Notes: generated by a model not told the origin, from the letters alone. Positions 1-14,290 are shown, counted from the stretch's first letter. The stretch: 64,000 nt of DNA from Geosiphon pyriformis (GCA_016748015.1 JAAOMT010000518.1:407388-471387); one strand, 5' to 3'. Made by a program: numbers and translations.

Positions 1-123
1 GATTGTCTAAGTGAGCTTCTATTCAAATTGTTGCTCATGCTTTCAAAGAATTTGAATGAACTAATGAAAATGGTCCGAATCTCAAATAAAAAATATGTAA
101 TAAATAACAAGTGTTGCAATTAA
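1..123 (+). CDS. Possible C-terminal end of a gene cut by the window edge
   Basis: Frame 1 is open from the first base to a TAA at 121-123 (40 codons), rich in Leu, Lys and Asn. The stretch is less AT-rich than what follows, so it may be the last exon of a gene starting outside the window. No motif or family is recognisable, and chance openness over 120 bases is quite possible. Confidence 0.2.
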   Translation, partial: DCLSELLFKLLLMLSKNLNELMKMVRISNKKYVINNKCCN

Positions 124-988
124 ACTGAATGCCCTGTATGCTAATAAAAGCTGAAAGAACCAATTGGTTACCTTGACTAAAAATATTTAATAAACAGTTA
201 TGTTTATAATTAAATTAAATAATTTAAATTAATAAAATAGTTGGTTTATAAAAGTTCTTTATTTTATAAATTTTTAAATAATAAATAACAAAAGATTTTA
301 GCTTAAGATATAATTCTTTAAAAATGATTTATTTACCAAATATAATGCATAAAATATAATTTAAATATTACAATATTTGTATACAATAATTTGATTGTGA
401 TTAAAAACAATATTGTAATTAATTGAAAACTTTAAAAAACATATTGTAAAGAATAATATTTAAATTTAAATTATATGTTTATTATTTTAAAAATTCAAAT
501 TTGTTATTTTTGATATATTTTTTAACAACTTATATATTTAGAATTGTTAATTTGCTAAATTTATTAATATTTTTTTGCTTAAATATCTAGGTCAATTTTA
601 TTGTTATTTAAATATATATTAATATATATGTTTTATGTTTTTTTACATGTAATTAGTTATTTAAGCTAATTAAAACCATATTTTTTATATTTAAAAATTT
701 ATTATTATTATTAAAAAACATTAAAATTTTTAATTTATTATATGTTTAATACAAGTTTTAATAAATTTAATAAATATTATATTTTAACATTATATTTTGC
801 TATTTTATTTGTATTGTTTTTATATTTATTATAAATAATAATATTTTTTTTATGTTTGTTTTAAGTTTAATAAAAAAACTTTCAAATTTTTTATTAAAAT
901 AAATTTAAAAACAAATTTTTTGGTTAAAATTAAATACAAATTTAACTATTTTTTAATTTGTATTTTAAAATAAACTTATTAATATATT
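124..988. other. AT-rich gene-free stretch with an old LINE 3'-end relic
   Basis: No coding signal is visible. Around 600-680 the bases resemble, on the minus strand, the conserved 3' end seen in the other LINE copies here (the ACATGTA...TAATTAGTTATTTAAGC...AATTAAAAC block). The rest is A/T runs with nothing recognisable. Confidence 0.4.
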
Positions 989-1545
989 TTTATTATTATT
1001 ATTATTATTAACAAATCTAATCCAATCATTATTTAATATACAGAAGCAAATAAAATAATTTAAACTAAACATAACTTATGTATTTACTATATATAACCAG
1101 TTATTTAAATCAATTAAAACTATACTATATATTCACATTGACTTCTAAACTATTATTTAACTCTGAAAAAAAAACAGGTCTTATGTAATCTAAAATTAAC
1201 AACAAAAGATTTAACAATTCTAAATAAGTAAACTACTTTTATCAAAGAAAGCTAGATAGACTATTACATATCTTAAACCAAGTCATTTTTCTTTATATTA
1301 ATTCTATATTTCGATCTAAAATTTTATATTCTACTACAATACATATTAGCAAAATATCAAACAAAATTAGCCACCATTATTAAAGCTTTTTTTTATTCTT
1401 AAATCTCAATGCCACTTTATTAATTCAATTTCTAAAAACAAATTTCTTGTACAAAATTTCATAAATATTGAATGTTAAACATTTCTAAGAAAAGAGTATA
1501 TAGCACTAAAAAAATTGATAGAAAACAAACTTCTATTAAAAACTT

Positions 1546-1773
1546 TTACAATTCAACATAATTTAACAAAATCTTAAAGTATACTAAAATATCTTTTAAA
1601 TAAGTAAAAACATAATTAAATAATTTAATATTATCACAAAACAGACACAATACACTTAAATATTTTTTTTTAAATAGTTTTTTTCTGATTATAATTAGTA
1701 GTCTTCTATGTACTGTTTTTATTAAATATATATAAAAAGCTATTAAAGATTTATTGATAAAACCAAAAAGCAT
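1546..1773 (-). pseudogene. LINE copy A: C-terminal zinc-binding segment of ORF2
   Basis: The 75-residue open stretch aligns by eye with the last ORF2 part of copy D at 51910-52356: the GF..KSL.A..IYLIK...R core, then the CLFC pair. The His and final Cys of the C-x2-C-x7-H-x3-C finger are not conserved. It is a relic with no expected function. Confidence 0.65.
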
Positions 1774-4700
1774 ATAGAAGTTAAGATGTTAAACTGAAGT
1801 AGTACAATACCAATTAATATTCTGAATAAAAAACTCTTTCAAAATTCTTATATTTAAATCTGCTTTCTATTAAGTCTAATTAACTATTTAATAGATATTA
1901 CAAACAAAATAGTAAGTATTGCTTAAAACAATCAAATTATTTGTTAAAATAAATTTTTCATGTATATTAATAAGTAAAAAAATACAGAACTGTATTATAT
2001 TATCTGTAAAAATATTGGCTTTGTTATTGTTAGTATTCTCTAAATAGTTTTTAATTTTTACTTATATAACAGAAATATCTTAAGATTTTATTAAGTTGAC
2101 TATATATTATTTTTTAATTAAGCATTTGTTTTTGAAATTAGGCACATAAAATCTAAGCTTTAATACACATATATTTATAATGGCTTAGTTGTCTATATAC
2201 AAAATTACTAAACAAAAAAAAACATATTTCAAAGCCAAAGCAATAACTTATAATTTAGTTATTGTTAATAGCAGCAAACCAGAAACTCTAATACTTATAT
2301 TTACTCAAATCTTAAAAAAATATGCTGCTGCTTTACTTATTATATTTATTGTATCTAAACCACTCAATAAACTATCAGTATATACATTAATTTCTCCTGT
2401 TTATAGTTTATGTAAATATTTTTAAACATCCAGAAATCTTTTTAAATCATAAAAACTTAAACAGCTAGGTTAAAACTACATTCTATGTTATTAATAAGAA
2501 GATTATTTATGTATATTAAAGTTTTTACAAATTACACCAGTACTAAATTTTTTGAACTTAGTTTTTTCCAATAATAAAAAATTTTCTAATCCATTATTAA
2601 GTCATGTTTATCCAACAATTAATTACCAAAAACAATACCAAATTGCTTTAAAGACTGAATTATATTGAAGTAATATAAATTATTCAGAATATTAAACATT
2701 AAAAAGCAACTAAAAAAGTAGAATATACAAAATAACTTATTTACCAAAAACATATTGTCAAAAAATATTCTTATTAGGCTTGTCAAAAAATTATTTACAG
2801 AGTTAATTTTCAACTTAACAAGAAATTATAATGGATTTTTTGGCATCCAATCTGCAATTTGTAAATCTAAAAACTGGTGTATGAATAAATAACTAAGAAT
2901 ACTCATTGCATTAAAAAACCAGATTAATAAAGTTACTTTGCTTTCTATTTATATCTGTTTATATCTGCTTAAATAATTTCAGTTCATACAAAGATAGATA
3001 ATACAAAGTCTTATTGAAAAAGTTACTTAGCAGATTAGCCTTAAATTTAAGCTTTTTTTTAATCATAACATCTTATTTTTGACATATACTTTTGAACACA
3101 AAACTAAATTGTATTTGATAACTGATTATAGACTGCAAAATTGCTAAAACTAAGTAGAAAAATTGCTTATTTAATAAAGTTTTCTTGAGTATTATGTTTG
3201 AAAAAAACCTGATATTTAAATATGCTTTGACAAGACTTAACTTAAATATATTTTTTGTTAATAAAAAAATTCCGAGATATTTGTGAAATTTTCTCTACTT
3301 AGCAATAAAAATAGATTGGTTATCAATATATAATAAAGCAACTACAACTCTCTAATTTATAAGAATTACACCTGTTTTTTTATTGTTAATACAAATGTTA
3401 TTAATTTTAAAAAACTAATTAGTCAGATTTAAAATGTATTGTGTTAAAGCTTGACCATTTTTTATCTAAATAGTATTATTTACAAAAGCATCTGTCACAA
3501 AAAAAGAAGTTTTTTCTCTACTAATTTTCATTTTATTTATTTTAACTACCAAATTGATATTAATTCAATATTTACATAAGTGTTTTTGTTTTTTAATCTT
3601 ATACAATAAAAATTTTCCAAAAAAATAGTAAAAAAACTTTATCTTAATTTAATCTATCATATATTTTGTAATTATTCAAAAGACCAAAATCTGTTATTAC
3701 TTTATTAATTTTGTTTTTATATATATTATTGAAAAAATTGATAAATCTGTTATATATCTTGATATACTTTAAACTAGCTTTTAAATAGTGTCATCCAACT
3801 AAATTATAAGCTTTACACATGTCTTATAGAATTAATCATAGCTTTTAGTTTTTTTTCAAAACATCTTTTACAATAAAACTAACAGCAAACATTAAAGATT
3901 GAGTTAAGATATTTTTTAATACTAAGAAATTGTTACAATAGAAAATATTAAACTTGCTATAAGCAAATAAGATACAATCTAACAAAATTTTAAACAGAAT
4001 TTTCTTAGCTGTTTTAATTAAAGTTATGAATTATGTGTTTATTAAAATGCTATCTCAATTATATAGTTTGAAGATTATTAAAACCTATGATTTTTTCTAA
4101 AGAACTGAAATATTACCAAGAATTAGACAAGTATTTAATAGATTTAATAGACAATTTACTATTATATTATCACAATATTTCTAAAGTTTATTAGTTATGT
4201 TAAACAAACCAGTAGCTTTACTATTGAGCAGACTACTGATTACTGAAATCAAATTCTTTAAGCTGATGACTTTTATTATACTAAAAAAGATGTCTTTATT
4301 TATATATACTAAGAGCATATATTAATCAATCCATAAATTAAGCAAAGCTAAAAGAATTTTGCACTTTTTTGTCCAATTTTTTATAATCATATCAACTTTA
4401 AGCTTTACTTTATTTGGCTCCAAAACTAATTTTTTTTCAATTACTAAATAGTCTAAAACTATCTTTCAAAATAGTTGTTTTAAGACACTTCTAATTATGC
4501 TATCTTTATTAAAACTGAAATTTTTTAGGTGTTTTTCAATTATGTTTCTAATAGCTGTATTTTTAGCTGTCTTAAATTTATAGTATTTGGATTTGTAATA
4601 ACTATTTTTAATTATTAATAAATATTTAATTATGTCTACAGAATTTGCATTATTATAAATTAAGCTGTTAATTTCAGAAAATCTTATATTATTAACAGAT

Positions 4701-5224
4701 GATTATATCTTAATGAAATGCTTAAATTCTAGCTTATTGCTTGAGCTCAATATCTTAGACAACATAGAAACCAATAATTCCAGCTTGTAAAATTTTAAAG
4801 ACTATTTGTTTCTTAAACAATTAAATTTATTATATTAATATCTAAAAAACATTTTATTAGCTATATTTACTACTATTCTATTTAAAACTTTTTATATTGT
4901 ATTTAAGTTTTAAAGATTTTTAGCTTTTGAAAATTCATATTATATTATTAAAAGCTTAACAGAAAAACAATTCTTGAATCTTATTTATTTGGCATTATCT
5001 GCATTTTTTGTTTTAAATTTCCAGTAATTTTTATTAGTCTGTTTACAAGCAATGTTTAAATAAATGTCTAATAAGTCTTTTAAACCAATTTAAATTGAAA
5101 CTGCCTTATAATTAGTGTTAAAAAAATTGGAAACAGAACTAACATTACAAATTATGATAACTAATAACAGATTTTTACCCAAAAAAATATAATTAATAAT
5201 TTTTTCAACCCCTTTTAAATTGTG

Positions 5225-5458
5225 CTAAATAGAACATTTAACCAAAAAGTATTTATCTAAAGAATTTACTAAACTCATATTTGGACACTTGCTAAAACTT
5301 GCACATTTTTTAGAACTATTTTTATTAAAGTTATTATCTAAGATTATAAATAAATTAGAACTAGTTACCTTAAAAATAAAAGAGTTAATATTAGAAGTTT
5401 GCATAAATCTAGTTTCAATTGATGCTCCAATATACAAATCCAAAACCACAACTAACAA
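5225..5458 (-). pseudogene. LINE copy A: endonuclease (EEP) fragment of ORF2
   Basis: The open stretch matches the copy D endonuclease at 56766-57056: an LxLYIGAS segment, then the metal-site region GDFNxxGS, which here reads NNFNKNSS, then the LVNSL motif. Replacement of Gly-Asp by Asn residues would destroy the catalytic centre. The plus-strand open frame over the same bases is a shadow. Confidence 0.65.
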
Positions 5459-7660
5459 TTTGCTCTTGAACAGAAAACAAACTAAAATTATTTAACCAGA
5501 AATTTTTTCCACTTTTGTAATATAACAAGCCAAAAAATTGTTCATAATAATGGCTATATCAGTTCTAAAAAAGCTATTTTCCAGGCTAAATATGAAAATT
5601 TAGACTCCACTAAATTTGTTTATTATCTATAGCTTAATATTAGACTTAAGTTTTATTTTAATTATAATAAATATTATGTTTTCAGAATTTATATGCCATT
5701 AAATAATGTCTTTTTGTTTTGTCAAATTGTTTATATCTTTGATATTACATATTGCTATTTTTCAAATAAACTTATTCATTAAGATGAAAGATATATTAAA
5801 AAACTTAAATCAACATACAACTGATCTAATTTCTTCAAAATTGAGCCAATAAAAATTTTAAGAGCCACTATTTTCAACTTTAGGCTGTCTAATTTGATGA
5901 TTAAAACTTTAGAACTACTTATACTTAATACTAAAACTTTAGAATTTGCCAAAAGAAAAAGAGAGAATAATGCTTATAAGCTATCTAAAATTATGTTTAA
6001 AACCAAGTTCAAATCTGTAATTATTGAATTAACTAAAATAAGAGCAAGAAAAGACAAAACCAATAGTATTAAGTCTATATTACTAAGTCTATACACAATA
6101 TTAGACACCTAGTTAGCCAAGAACTCCAAAGAGCATTTCAAAAAAGCCAACTAATTACCAATTACAAACATATTTTGAAAATTAAAGATCTTATTGCCAG
6201 AAAGTGAAGTATTAAAAAAAGAAAGCCCAAAGAAAAAAACAAAACAAATATTAATAAAAACTGTTATTAGAGACATTATTTAAGTCCAAGACTTACCACT
6301 AAAAGCAGCAAATTAAAAAATAAGCATTATTTTTTCTTGTATAAAGGTAAACAAATTGAAAATAATTCTAATTTAAAACAAATCTTTTAAAAACTTTTTT
6401 TTGAACCAGAGCAAAAAAACCAGAAAAGTTGTATTTAAAAAAAAATATTCAAAATACTCATATTTTTTACATCAAATTAAATCTAATTTAGTCTAAAAAA
6501 GCTTAATATCATTCAAAATAGACTTTGTACAAAAAACAGATTCTAGTTTCTTATTAAATTTAAAACTAATTATAATATAGTAAATCTTATTATTAGTGTC
6601 AAATAATTAATTGATAATACAAGTTTTTTTACTAATTTTTTTTAATAAATTACTAAAATTATAAACAGTTATTCTTATAAAAAGAGTAAACAAAAGTGTC
6701 TTGAATTGATTCTTAAACATCCAAATATTACAATCTTCTATAGCTTTTATCATAAATACTGAATTTTTTCCAATTAAAAATAATTATTTTGATAACAACA
6801 AATTAGTTTAACTTGATTTAGTAAATTCTATTATAGTCTTTTATCACAGTTTAATCAGTTGTAAATAAATTAACACAATTTAATTAAACTTAAAAACTGT
6901 GACAATGATTATCTTTTTTGGCATATTTATAAGAATTTCTTTGATTATTACAGTCTAATCTGATTTAATTTCTTATTGTTGTTTATGATAATTCTTTTTT
7001 TCTAAGCCAATAATACAGTTTTATTCATATTTTTTTTAATGTGAATATTAATCTAATAATTTTCTTAAATTTTGAGAAAGTACTGATCTTTCCAAAACCA
7101 TTAATTATTGAAAAAAGTTTTTTAATTATCTAAGTTTTTGTTATTGTTGACTTTTTTTCTATTGCTAAAAAATTAATATCTAAAGCAAAAAATTTTCTAA
7201 TAGCTATTTTCATTTAAGTTTTTACAATTTTAAAATTAATTCATCTTCTGTTTAGAAATATATTAAGAAAAAAAGAAAGAAATTTTTTGTTTTTATCCAT
7301 TCTAAAGTTAATTGTACTAATAGAGAAGTTATATTTTAAATTAGTATTAATATTTTTAACCTTAGATTGTTGTTGCTAAACCAAAAAAACCACTATTACT
7401 ATTACTTACTGAAAAATTATTATTTTTACTATTATTAAATTTATTATTTATGTTCGAATATATACCACTATCAAAACCAGATTTGCTTAAAAAAATTTTT
7501 TTTTGTTATTAAAGTGCTTAATATTACTTACAAAAAAATTTTTCTTTTAGAAGAAAAAACTTTTAATTAGTCCATAAAAAGCATTTTTAGGTGTCTTTTT
7601 CTTAAACATATTATTACTAAAAGCAATTATCAGATCTATCACAAAAGAATTATTAGCTTG

Positions 7661-9345
7661 TAAAATATTAAAAATAGTAATACTAAAAAAAAACAATAAA
7701 AAACAAAAACTTCTTTTTTAAAAACTATTCTTTAAGAAATTTGAATATAGAAAAGAAAAAAGTTTTTTTTATATTCTTATTAATATGTTCAAATTTTTAT
7801 TAATATTAATATTTATTTATTGTTTACTATTAAAAATTTTTGAATTTTTAATAATTTTTTACAATTTAATATTTAATATTTTTATTTTATATATTTATAA
7901 TTAACAAAAAAAAATTATAATATATATATATAATTTAAATATTTTTTGAAAATTTACATAAAAATTTTGTATTATATTTTAATTATATTGTTTTAATTAA
8001 TAATTTATATTTAATAAATTTGATTTTAAAAAAATTACTTAATATATATAATAAACAATATTTTTATTTTTGTATTTTTTGTTTAGTCAAATTAATATTA
8101 ATTATTTAGTTTAAAATATATATTAAATTATTTTTTAGATTTAATATTTATTTACTATATTATTAAAAAAAATTTTGGTATACTACATAATTTAAATTAT
8201 TATTAAAAACAAAAACACTTATATAATTTAAATAAAATACTTTAAAAATTAAAATTGTTTTTTTATTGTTTAATTAAATATTTATTAATTTAAAATTTTT
8301 TGTTATTTTTTGGCTTTAAATAATAATAATATTTTATTAAATTATAGTTTCTTATCTATTTTTTGTTATTATTATTTTACAAATAAAAATAAGTTTTTTG
8401 TTTTTTTTATTATATCTTTTATAATTTTTTAAAATACAAATTTTTTTGTAAATTTAGTAGCTGTTTTTAGCAATAATATAATTAAAAAAAAATGACAATA
8501 AAATTTGTTTATAATTTTGTTAATAATACTTTTTCTTAAAAACACAAAAATTTTATTAATAATATTAAATACTTAAATAATAAAAAAACATATTATTAAA
8601 CAAGTTTTTAATTAATATTAACAAATTTTTAAGCATAATTATTATTTTAAATAGAAAAATAAATAGTATTTTGTTGGTTGGTAATAATTACAAAGCAAAT
8701 TATAAAAATTAAATTTATTTAAACTTTAAAATAAATACTTTTAAAACAAAAAAATTTTAAATTAATTCAATTAACTATAAAATAAAAATATTATTGTTTT
8801 GAATTAATTTTAAAATTGTCAAAAAAAAAGTAAAAATATTTATAAAAAATTTTATGTATTAAATATTAATTTTTTAACAATTAAAAAAAAACATTACAAT
8901 AAAAATAGCTATTTAAAAATTGTTTTTTTAATTAATGAATTTATAAAAATTATTACTTTTTTAAAATCTGAAAAAATTATTTAATTATGTATTTTAAAAA
9001 AAACATAAACCAAGCTGCGATATTGGCTAATAAAATTTTTTTTAGTAAACAGTAATCTTAAAAAACAAAAAATTTAATAAAATTAAACTATAATAATTAA
9101 AAAAATTTTTATAAATATGTTAAAAAATAATTATTTAATTTAATTTAAGTTTAATTAATAATATTAATCTAATTATAATAAAATTTTTTAAATTAAACTA
9201 AATTGATTTTTTGGTATTTAAGTAATTAATCTTAATTAATAAAAATTTAATATATATAATTAAAATTAATATAAATTGAATAATTTAGCTGTTAAAAGAT
9301 TATTACAAAATATTATTGTTTATTTTGTTTTTTATTTTATTTTTA
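7661..9345. other. Extremely AT-rich gene-free stretch
   Basis: Long A and T runs dominate. I see no coding frame, LTR end or RNA gene. It probably holds older repeats decayed past recognition. Confidence 0.5.
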
Positions 9346-11230
9346 TAAGTAAAATCCAATTACTATTTAATACAATATAATTATTTAGAGTTCTAAATTA
9401 AATATAATTTATATACTTATTATATATAACTAGTTATTTGGCCAATTAAGACAATATTATGTAATTATGTTAACTAAAACTTTCTTAACAGTATTAATAA
9501 AAAATAAATAGCCAATCTTCAAACTAAAACTAACAGCATAATTTTTTTTAATACAAATAAGTAATATTATCTAAAATCTTAACAAAAAAACCATAAACTA
9601 TATTAACTATAAAGTTATTTCTAATTAACAAACTTTTACAATTCATATTGACTTGAAGTCTTAAATTAGAAATTCATATCTGTTTTCTATAATTGTTAAT
9701 TAAATTTTGAATAAATTTAACTAATTTAAATATAGTAAGTTTAACATTTTTAAAAAAAGCCTTGGTTTTTACCAAATAATTTTCAAATATAAACTTTTTA
9801 TATAAAATTATATACAAACTAATATTAAAAACACACAAAATTAAAGACTAAAAAACCATAAACAAAGCTATATTTACATTAGTCAAAGATTTTTAGAGAG
9901 AAAAACATGTATTTAACAAATCTTACCAAACAAAAAAATCTGAACTGTAAATAAAACTGTAATTCAAAAACTTTATTTTATTATAATATATATATAATAT
10001 ACTTAAATAGCTATAATTATATAAATACTTTCTAACTACAACTAACAACTTTTTATATAGAGCTTTTATCAGATATATATGTAAATTAGCAGTAGTTTTG
10101 CTTATATATTTGGCAATCATATAAGATTTTAAACTGAAACAGTATATTTTTAATTAATATTACCAATACATAAAAAATTTACAACATTAAAATTTGGTCT
10201 AATTTTCTATTAAAAATATTTTATAATGATTTGTTATTTTAATAAAATGACAAGTATTGTTAGATACTACTTTATTATTAGTTATTAAAAATTTTTTCTT
10301 GAAATTTACTAGAAAAACAAATTCTAAAAAAGTAGTTTAATCAGTTAGTTTATCAATATATTTATTGTTTAATATATTAGAATAATTTTTTATCTTTATC
10401 CAATTTACAAAAATGTTTTTATTTTTGACCAAATTACTAATCTGGTAGTATTCAATTCAATATTTATTATGGAAATTAGGTTTTACTAATTTAAGTTCAG
10501 TTTAATATACATTTAAAAAAATCTAACTATTAATAAAAATTGTAACCTTAAAGGAAACCAGAATATATTTAAAAGCCAAAACAATAATTTGTATCTTAAT
10601 TAAGTTAAAAACAATATCTTATAAATCTTTACTCTTGTATACAAACCCAAATTAGAAAAATAAACAGCTATATTACTAATAGCATCAAAAAAACCAAAAA
10701 TTTTAACAAAACTATTAATGTAAACTAAGATTACAAGCAAAAATACAACTTTCAAATTAAAATAAATAATATTAAAACTATTTATATTAATCATATTTGT
10801 TTTAAAAAAGTGTCTAAAAACAAATAAAAAATCTTAGATTAGACTATTATTCTTAACAAAATCCGAAATTTATGTAAACTAAAAAAGAACTAAGTCTCTA
10901 AAATTCAATTATTTCTATTAACATAAATCTCTCTAAGTAAAACATTTATTATAATTATTCAAAAATTGGTCTGTAAAAATAATGCCAAAATACTTTAAAA
11001 ATCAACAAATTTAAGAATATTCTATCTGACTTAGTATGTTTAAAACAAGAATACTGTATTTAAAATAAAAAGCATTAAATATATTATTAGTCATAAATAT
11101 ACTATTATGTAAAAATATTTTAGTAATATTAGTTAAAAATTGTTTACTAAATTAATTTTTAGCTTAACAAAGAATTAAAAAAAGTTCTGAAGAATCCAAT
11201 ATTGTTTATAAATATAATAATATATAATCT
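9346..11230 (-). mobile_element. 5'-truncated LINE (copy B)
   Basis: The 3'-UTR block shared with copies A and D lies at about 9346-9470 in minus orientation. ORF2 C-terminal coding is readable at 9923-10120 (an LIKALYKKLLVVVRK stretch before the expected finger), and weak traces continue to about 11.2 kb. No endonuclease or ORF1 remnant follows, so this fits a copy cut short during target-primed reverse transcription. Confidence 0.6.
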
Positions 11231-11988
11231 TAATATTTTTTAAAAAAAATTGATAAAAAGACATATATTATTAATTATATATTTATTATTAATATTAAAA
11301 TTTAATATAAAATAATTTGTTTTAATTTTAAAAAAATTTTAAATTAAGTTTATTATATTATTTTTGTTTTTAATAAAATAAATTTTTTTTGAATTAAATT
11401 AAACTTAATTTATTATAAAAATTATAAAAAGTTTGATTATTTTGTATTAAAATATAATTTTTTATTTTTTCTAATAATTAACTTAAAAAATTTATTAAAT
11501 AAATATTTTTAAAAAAATACAAATCTTAATAATCAAAAAATTTACAATTTTATTATTAAATATGATAAAATAATTTTTATTTTTAATTTAATTTACCAAA
11601 AATTATTTATTTTAAATAAAAACATTAATTTTTTTTATTTAATAATTAATTTTAAAATTAAATTAAATTTATTAAACCAATAGAAATCAATTATTATTAT
11701 ACTATTTATATATATATTGTAAATATCTTAAAGAAAAATACATTTTAAAATTAAAATAATTGTATTATAACTTTTATTTTTATATTATAATATATGTTTT
11801 TAAAATATATAATAATATTATTAATTATAAAAAAAATTTAAACTTTTAAATTAATTTATTAATAAATATATTAAAAATATTTACAATATAAAATTTTAAA
11901 TTATAAAAATTTAATATAACAGCAGATAAAAAGTTTAAATTATTAATTAATATAAATTTACAAATATAATTAATATAATAAAGATAGC
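11231..11988. other. AT-rich gene-free stretch
   Basis: Only A/T runs and short chance frames; nothing recognisable before the target-site duplication of the next element. Confidence 0.5.
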
Positions 11989-12000
11989 AAATAAGCTAAA
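11989..12000 (+). repeat. Left target-site duplication of the half-LINE
   Basis: AAATAAGCTAAA here matches AAATAAGTTAAA at 14279-14290. The pair differs only by a C/T change and directly flanks the 12001-14278 element. Confidence 0.6.
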
Positions 12001-14278
12001 AAAAACTTTTTGTCTTCTTAATTTTATGAACAAAGAGTAGAAAAGTTGCAACTAATATCTTTCCTAAAATATCTAATAAAATTTCAACCAGAAGAGTTCT
12101 TTCTGTAGTAGAAACAACTAGATAAAACGTTTTAGAAGTCTTTCCTTTACCTAATAATCATAAAAAGCTGCTTTTAGTAACTATTGAAGCAACTTTTTCA
12201 TCTTTGGCTGGTTTTTTATCAGTCAAAGTTTTCTCAAAAAGACACATTTGAATTAGTTTCAGTATTGCCTCCATCTCTACTAAGAGCCCAAAAGTGTTTA
12301 ATAATAGATTAATTAATAAGCTGGTATTTTTTTCCATAGCTTCAACATCTGGTGCTGCTAGCACCTCTTCTTCAAAAAAAATGGTCAAAAAAACCAAAAG
12401 TTCAGAAAAGTGGGGGCAGTTACTTGCCTCTGCTATTATTATACTGAACCCTTTTGTGGTTCTAACTGAGATTTTAGGTGAGATTTTTACTGTATTATCC
12501 AGCATATTTTTCAAGATAGACCAAGATTAATCATAGACTGTGTTGCCTAATATAGTATTTTCTAACAGATCTTTGCCAGTTCTGAAAGTAAAACAACTAT
12601 CTCCTGTTGGATTACTTGTTCTTGAAAACTAGACTGATCAGATGGAAACTGATTCATTTTCTCTTCTGGTTTCTGGTGCTGTCACTAGTAGTGCTTGGGA
12701 AACTATTACTAGTTGTCAAAAGTTTACTGGATGGGTGGTCTTCTTTCTGGTATCTGGTACTACTTTTAAGATCAAATTGGCTTATATTAAGACTGTTTTT
12801 CAGTCTGTACATGGTTTTTTGGGTGCAAAATTTGTTTCTAAAGACAATATAAAGCTTTTTTGTGTGAAGTTTGTTTCTTAAAGTTTTCTAAATGCTGTAT
12901 TTTTGGTTGAGCTTACAAGTTCTGTTCACATTATTACTCTTAAAATTATCAAGTCTTTGGTGGTTTCTGAGGCTGGCTCCCCTTCTGATGTTATTGCATT
13001 GTGTGATGTGTCTTTGGGTGTATTTGTTGCTAACATTAAGATAGCTCTTGGTGTCTTTGGTGAAATTTCTTATATTTAGTCAAGACCTATTGGTATTTGG
13101 CAATATGTTGTTGTTTACTTTAAAAATTTGAATGCTGTTACATTTGCTTTTAATTACTGGTTAGTTTTGGTGGGCAAAAATAATATTAAAATTCTTCCTT
13201 TAGTAAATCAAAATAAAACTATTCTGTTTTGTGATAGGTTTAAGGCCAAGTTGGTTAATCTCCTCTCTGGCTGCATAGCTTTTGAAATTAGTGATATGAT
13301 TTCTCAAGTTAATAGTTAGACATGTTTCATTCTCGGTTCTCTTAAGTCTGGTTATTGTTCTCAGTTTGCTCTGATTACATTTGGTTCTTAGGTTGATTTG
13401 GATGCTGTAGTACTAAAAACTAGTACACTAAAAAAATACCATATCTGGTGGGAAACCTCTGGTTGCTGGTGTTGTTTTTGGTGTTAAGAGATAGGCCACT
13501 TGGCTATGGATTATAAGGTTGCTCCATCTCTTTCTTCTAAGACTCCCAAGGTGTTTAAACTACATTTTGTTGGTTCTTTGTCTTATGTAAAGACATCTGT
13601 TCCCCTTGTTCTTTCTGAATTTCCTCTTTTGGTGACTTCTGTTTCTTTTGTGGCTGTTGAAGATTCTTTGGTGTCTTTTTGGCTGGCATTTCTGGAATCT
13701 AATTTGGTCAAGCTTTCTGTTTTAGTTGAATCTATTATTAAGTCTATTGGCTCTATAGTCAAAGTTTTTGAACAATTTATTAATAATGATCTGGTTTTAA
13801 GTTCTGCTTTTGGCCTCAGAGTCAATGAAGTTTTGGTTCACATAAATAGTTTTAGTAGAGCTGTTGGTAAGTTGGAGTGAAAAGTGGTTGCTCTGAAAGT
13901 TGAGTGTGGTTTTAAGAATGTTGATATATTTGGTTCTTATATAAGTTTGTTATCTTTTGATAATGATATGTTTTCTAATTTGATGTCTCTTTGAGAACAT
14001 GAATCTGCTGCTGTAAAAACTGATGTCTTTAAAACAGCTGAGTGGTTGGTTGGTTTGGTTAATAATAGTGTTACATTATTTGAGATTGTTCAAAGAATGT
14101 TTTTTTTGGGTAAATTTTCTTCTGATGCATTAATATAGTATAGCCTAAACTGGCTCAAGTAGCTGGTTACATGTAGTAAGCACATAAATTATATTTAGCC
14201 CTAGATCACTTAGTTTGGTCCTAATTTTTAGATGGTGTTTGGACCATACTCATTAAATTCATAATAATAATAATAAAA
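12001..14278 (+). mobile_element. ORF1-only LINE (half-LINE), likely non-autonomous
   Basis: The element runs from a coding-like 5' part straight through a gag-like ORF1 and then, at about 14140, into the LINE 3'-UTR block (CTGGTTACATGTAGTAAGC...) and an (AAT)n tail at 14262-14278. No endonuclease, RT or RNase H coding lies between. A 12-bp duplication with one mismatch flanks it. Base composition is clearly less AT-rich than its surroundings, so it is a fairly recent insertion. The ORF1 sequence differs from that of copy D and appears to be a second ORF1 lineage. Confidence 0.75.
12030..14130 (+). pseudogene. LINE ORF1 (gag-like, zinc-knuckle protein), with stops
   Basis: This is a nucleic-acid-binding ORF1 product, presumed to coat LINE RNA. 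Reading frames chain across the region. Segments at 12294-12530 and 12642-12881 cover the N-terminal Ser/Thr/Ala-rich part. Segments at 13128-13319 and 13320-13500 cover the central domain, and 13500-13880 onwards the C-terminal helical part. A CCHC knuckle near 13465-13505 reads C-x2-C, a stop, then EIGHLAMDY: the last Cys is Tyr and a Gln codon is TAG. Several other TAG stops sit where Gln is likely. With the final Cys lost and stops inside, it cannot give a full protein. Confidence 0.7.
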
Positions 14279-14290
14279 AAATAAGTTAAA
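14279..14290 (+). repeat. Right target-site duplication of the half-LINE
   Basis: AAATAAGTTAAA, partner of 11989-12000. The sole difference is a C-to-T change. Confidence 0.6.

Larger units (their letters stand above)
989..7660 (-). mobile_element. Decayed, nearly full-length LINE (copy A)
   Basis: This is a minus-strand non-LTR retrotransposon in ruins. Its 3' tail is the (TTA)n run at about 989-1009, followed by the 3'-UTR block shared with the copies near 9.4 and 51.6 kb. The C-terminal zinc-binding region of ORF2 is readable at 1546-1773, with Cys-x2-Cys preceded by an LSVLCL-like string. The endonuclease is readable at 5225-5458, where the expected GDFN motif has become NNFN. Traces of the ORF1 start (FF..KK...KH) lie near 7450-7640. 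Length agrees with copy D once the LTR inside copy D is removed. Stops and frameshifts occur throughout. Confidence 0.75.

Noticed and set aside
12158-12514. 118-codon minus-strand frame
   Set aside because: It lies opposite the coherent plus-strand ORF1 of the half LINE and has no independent support.
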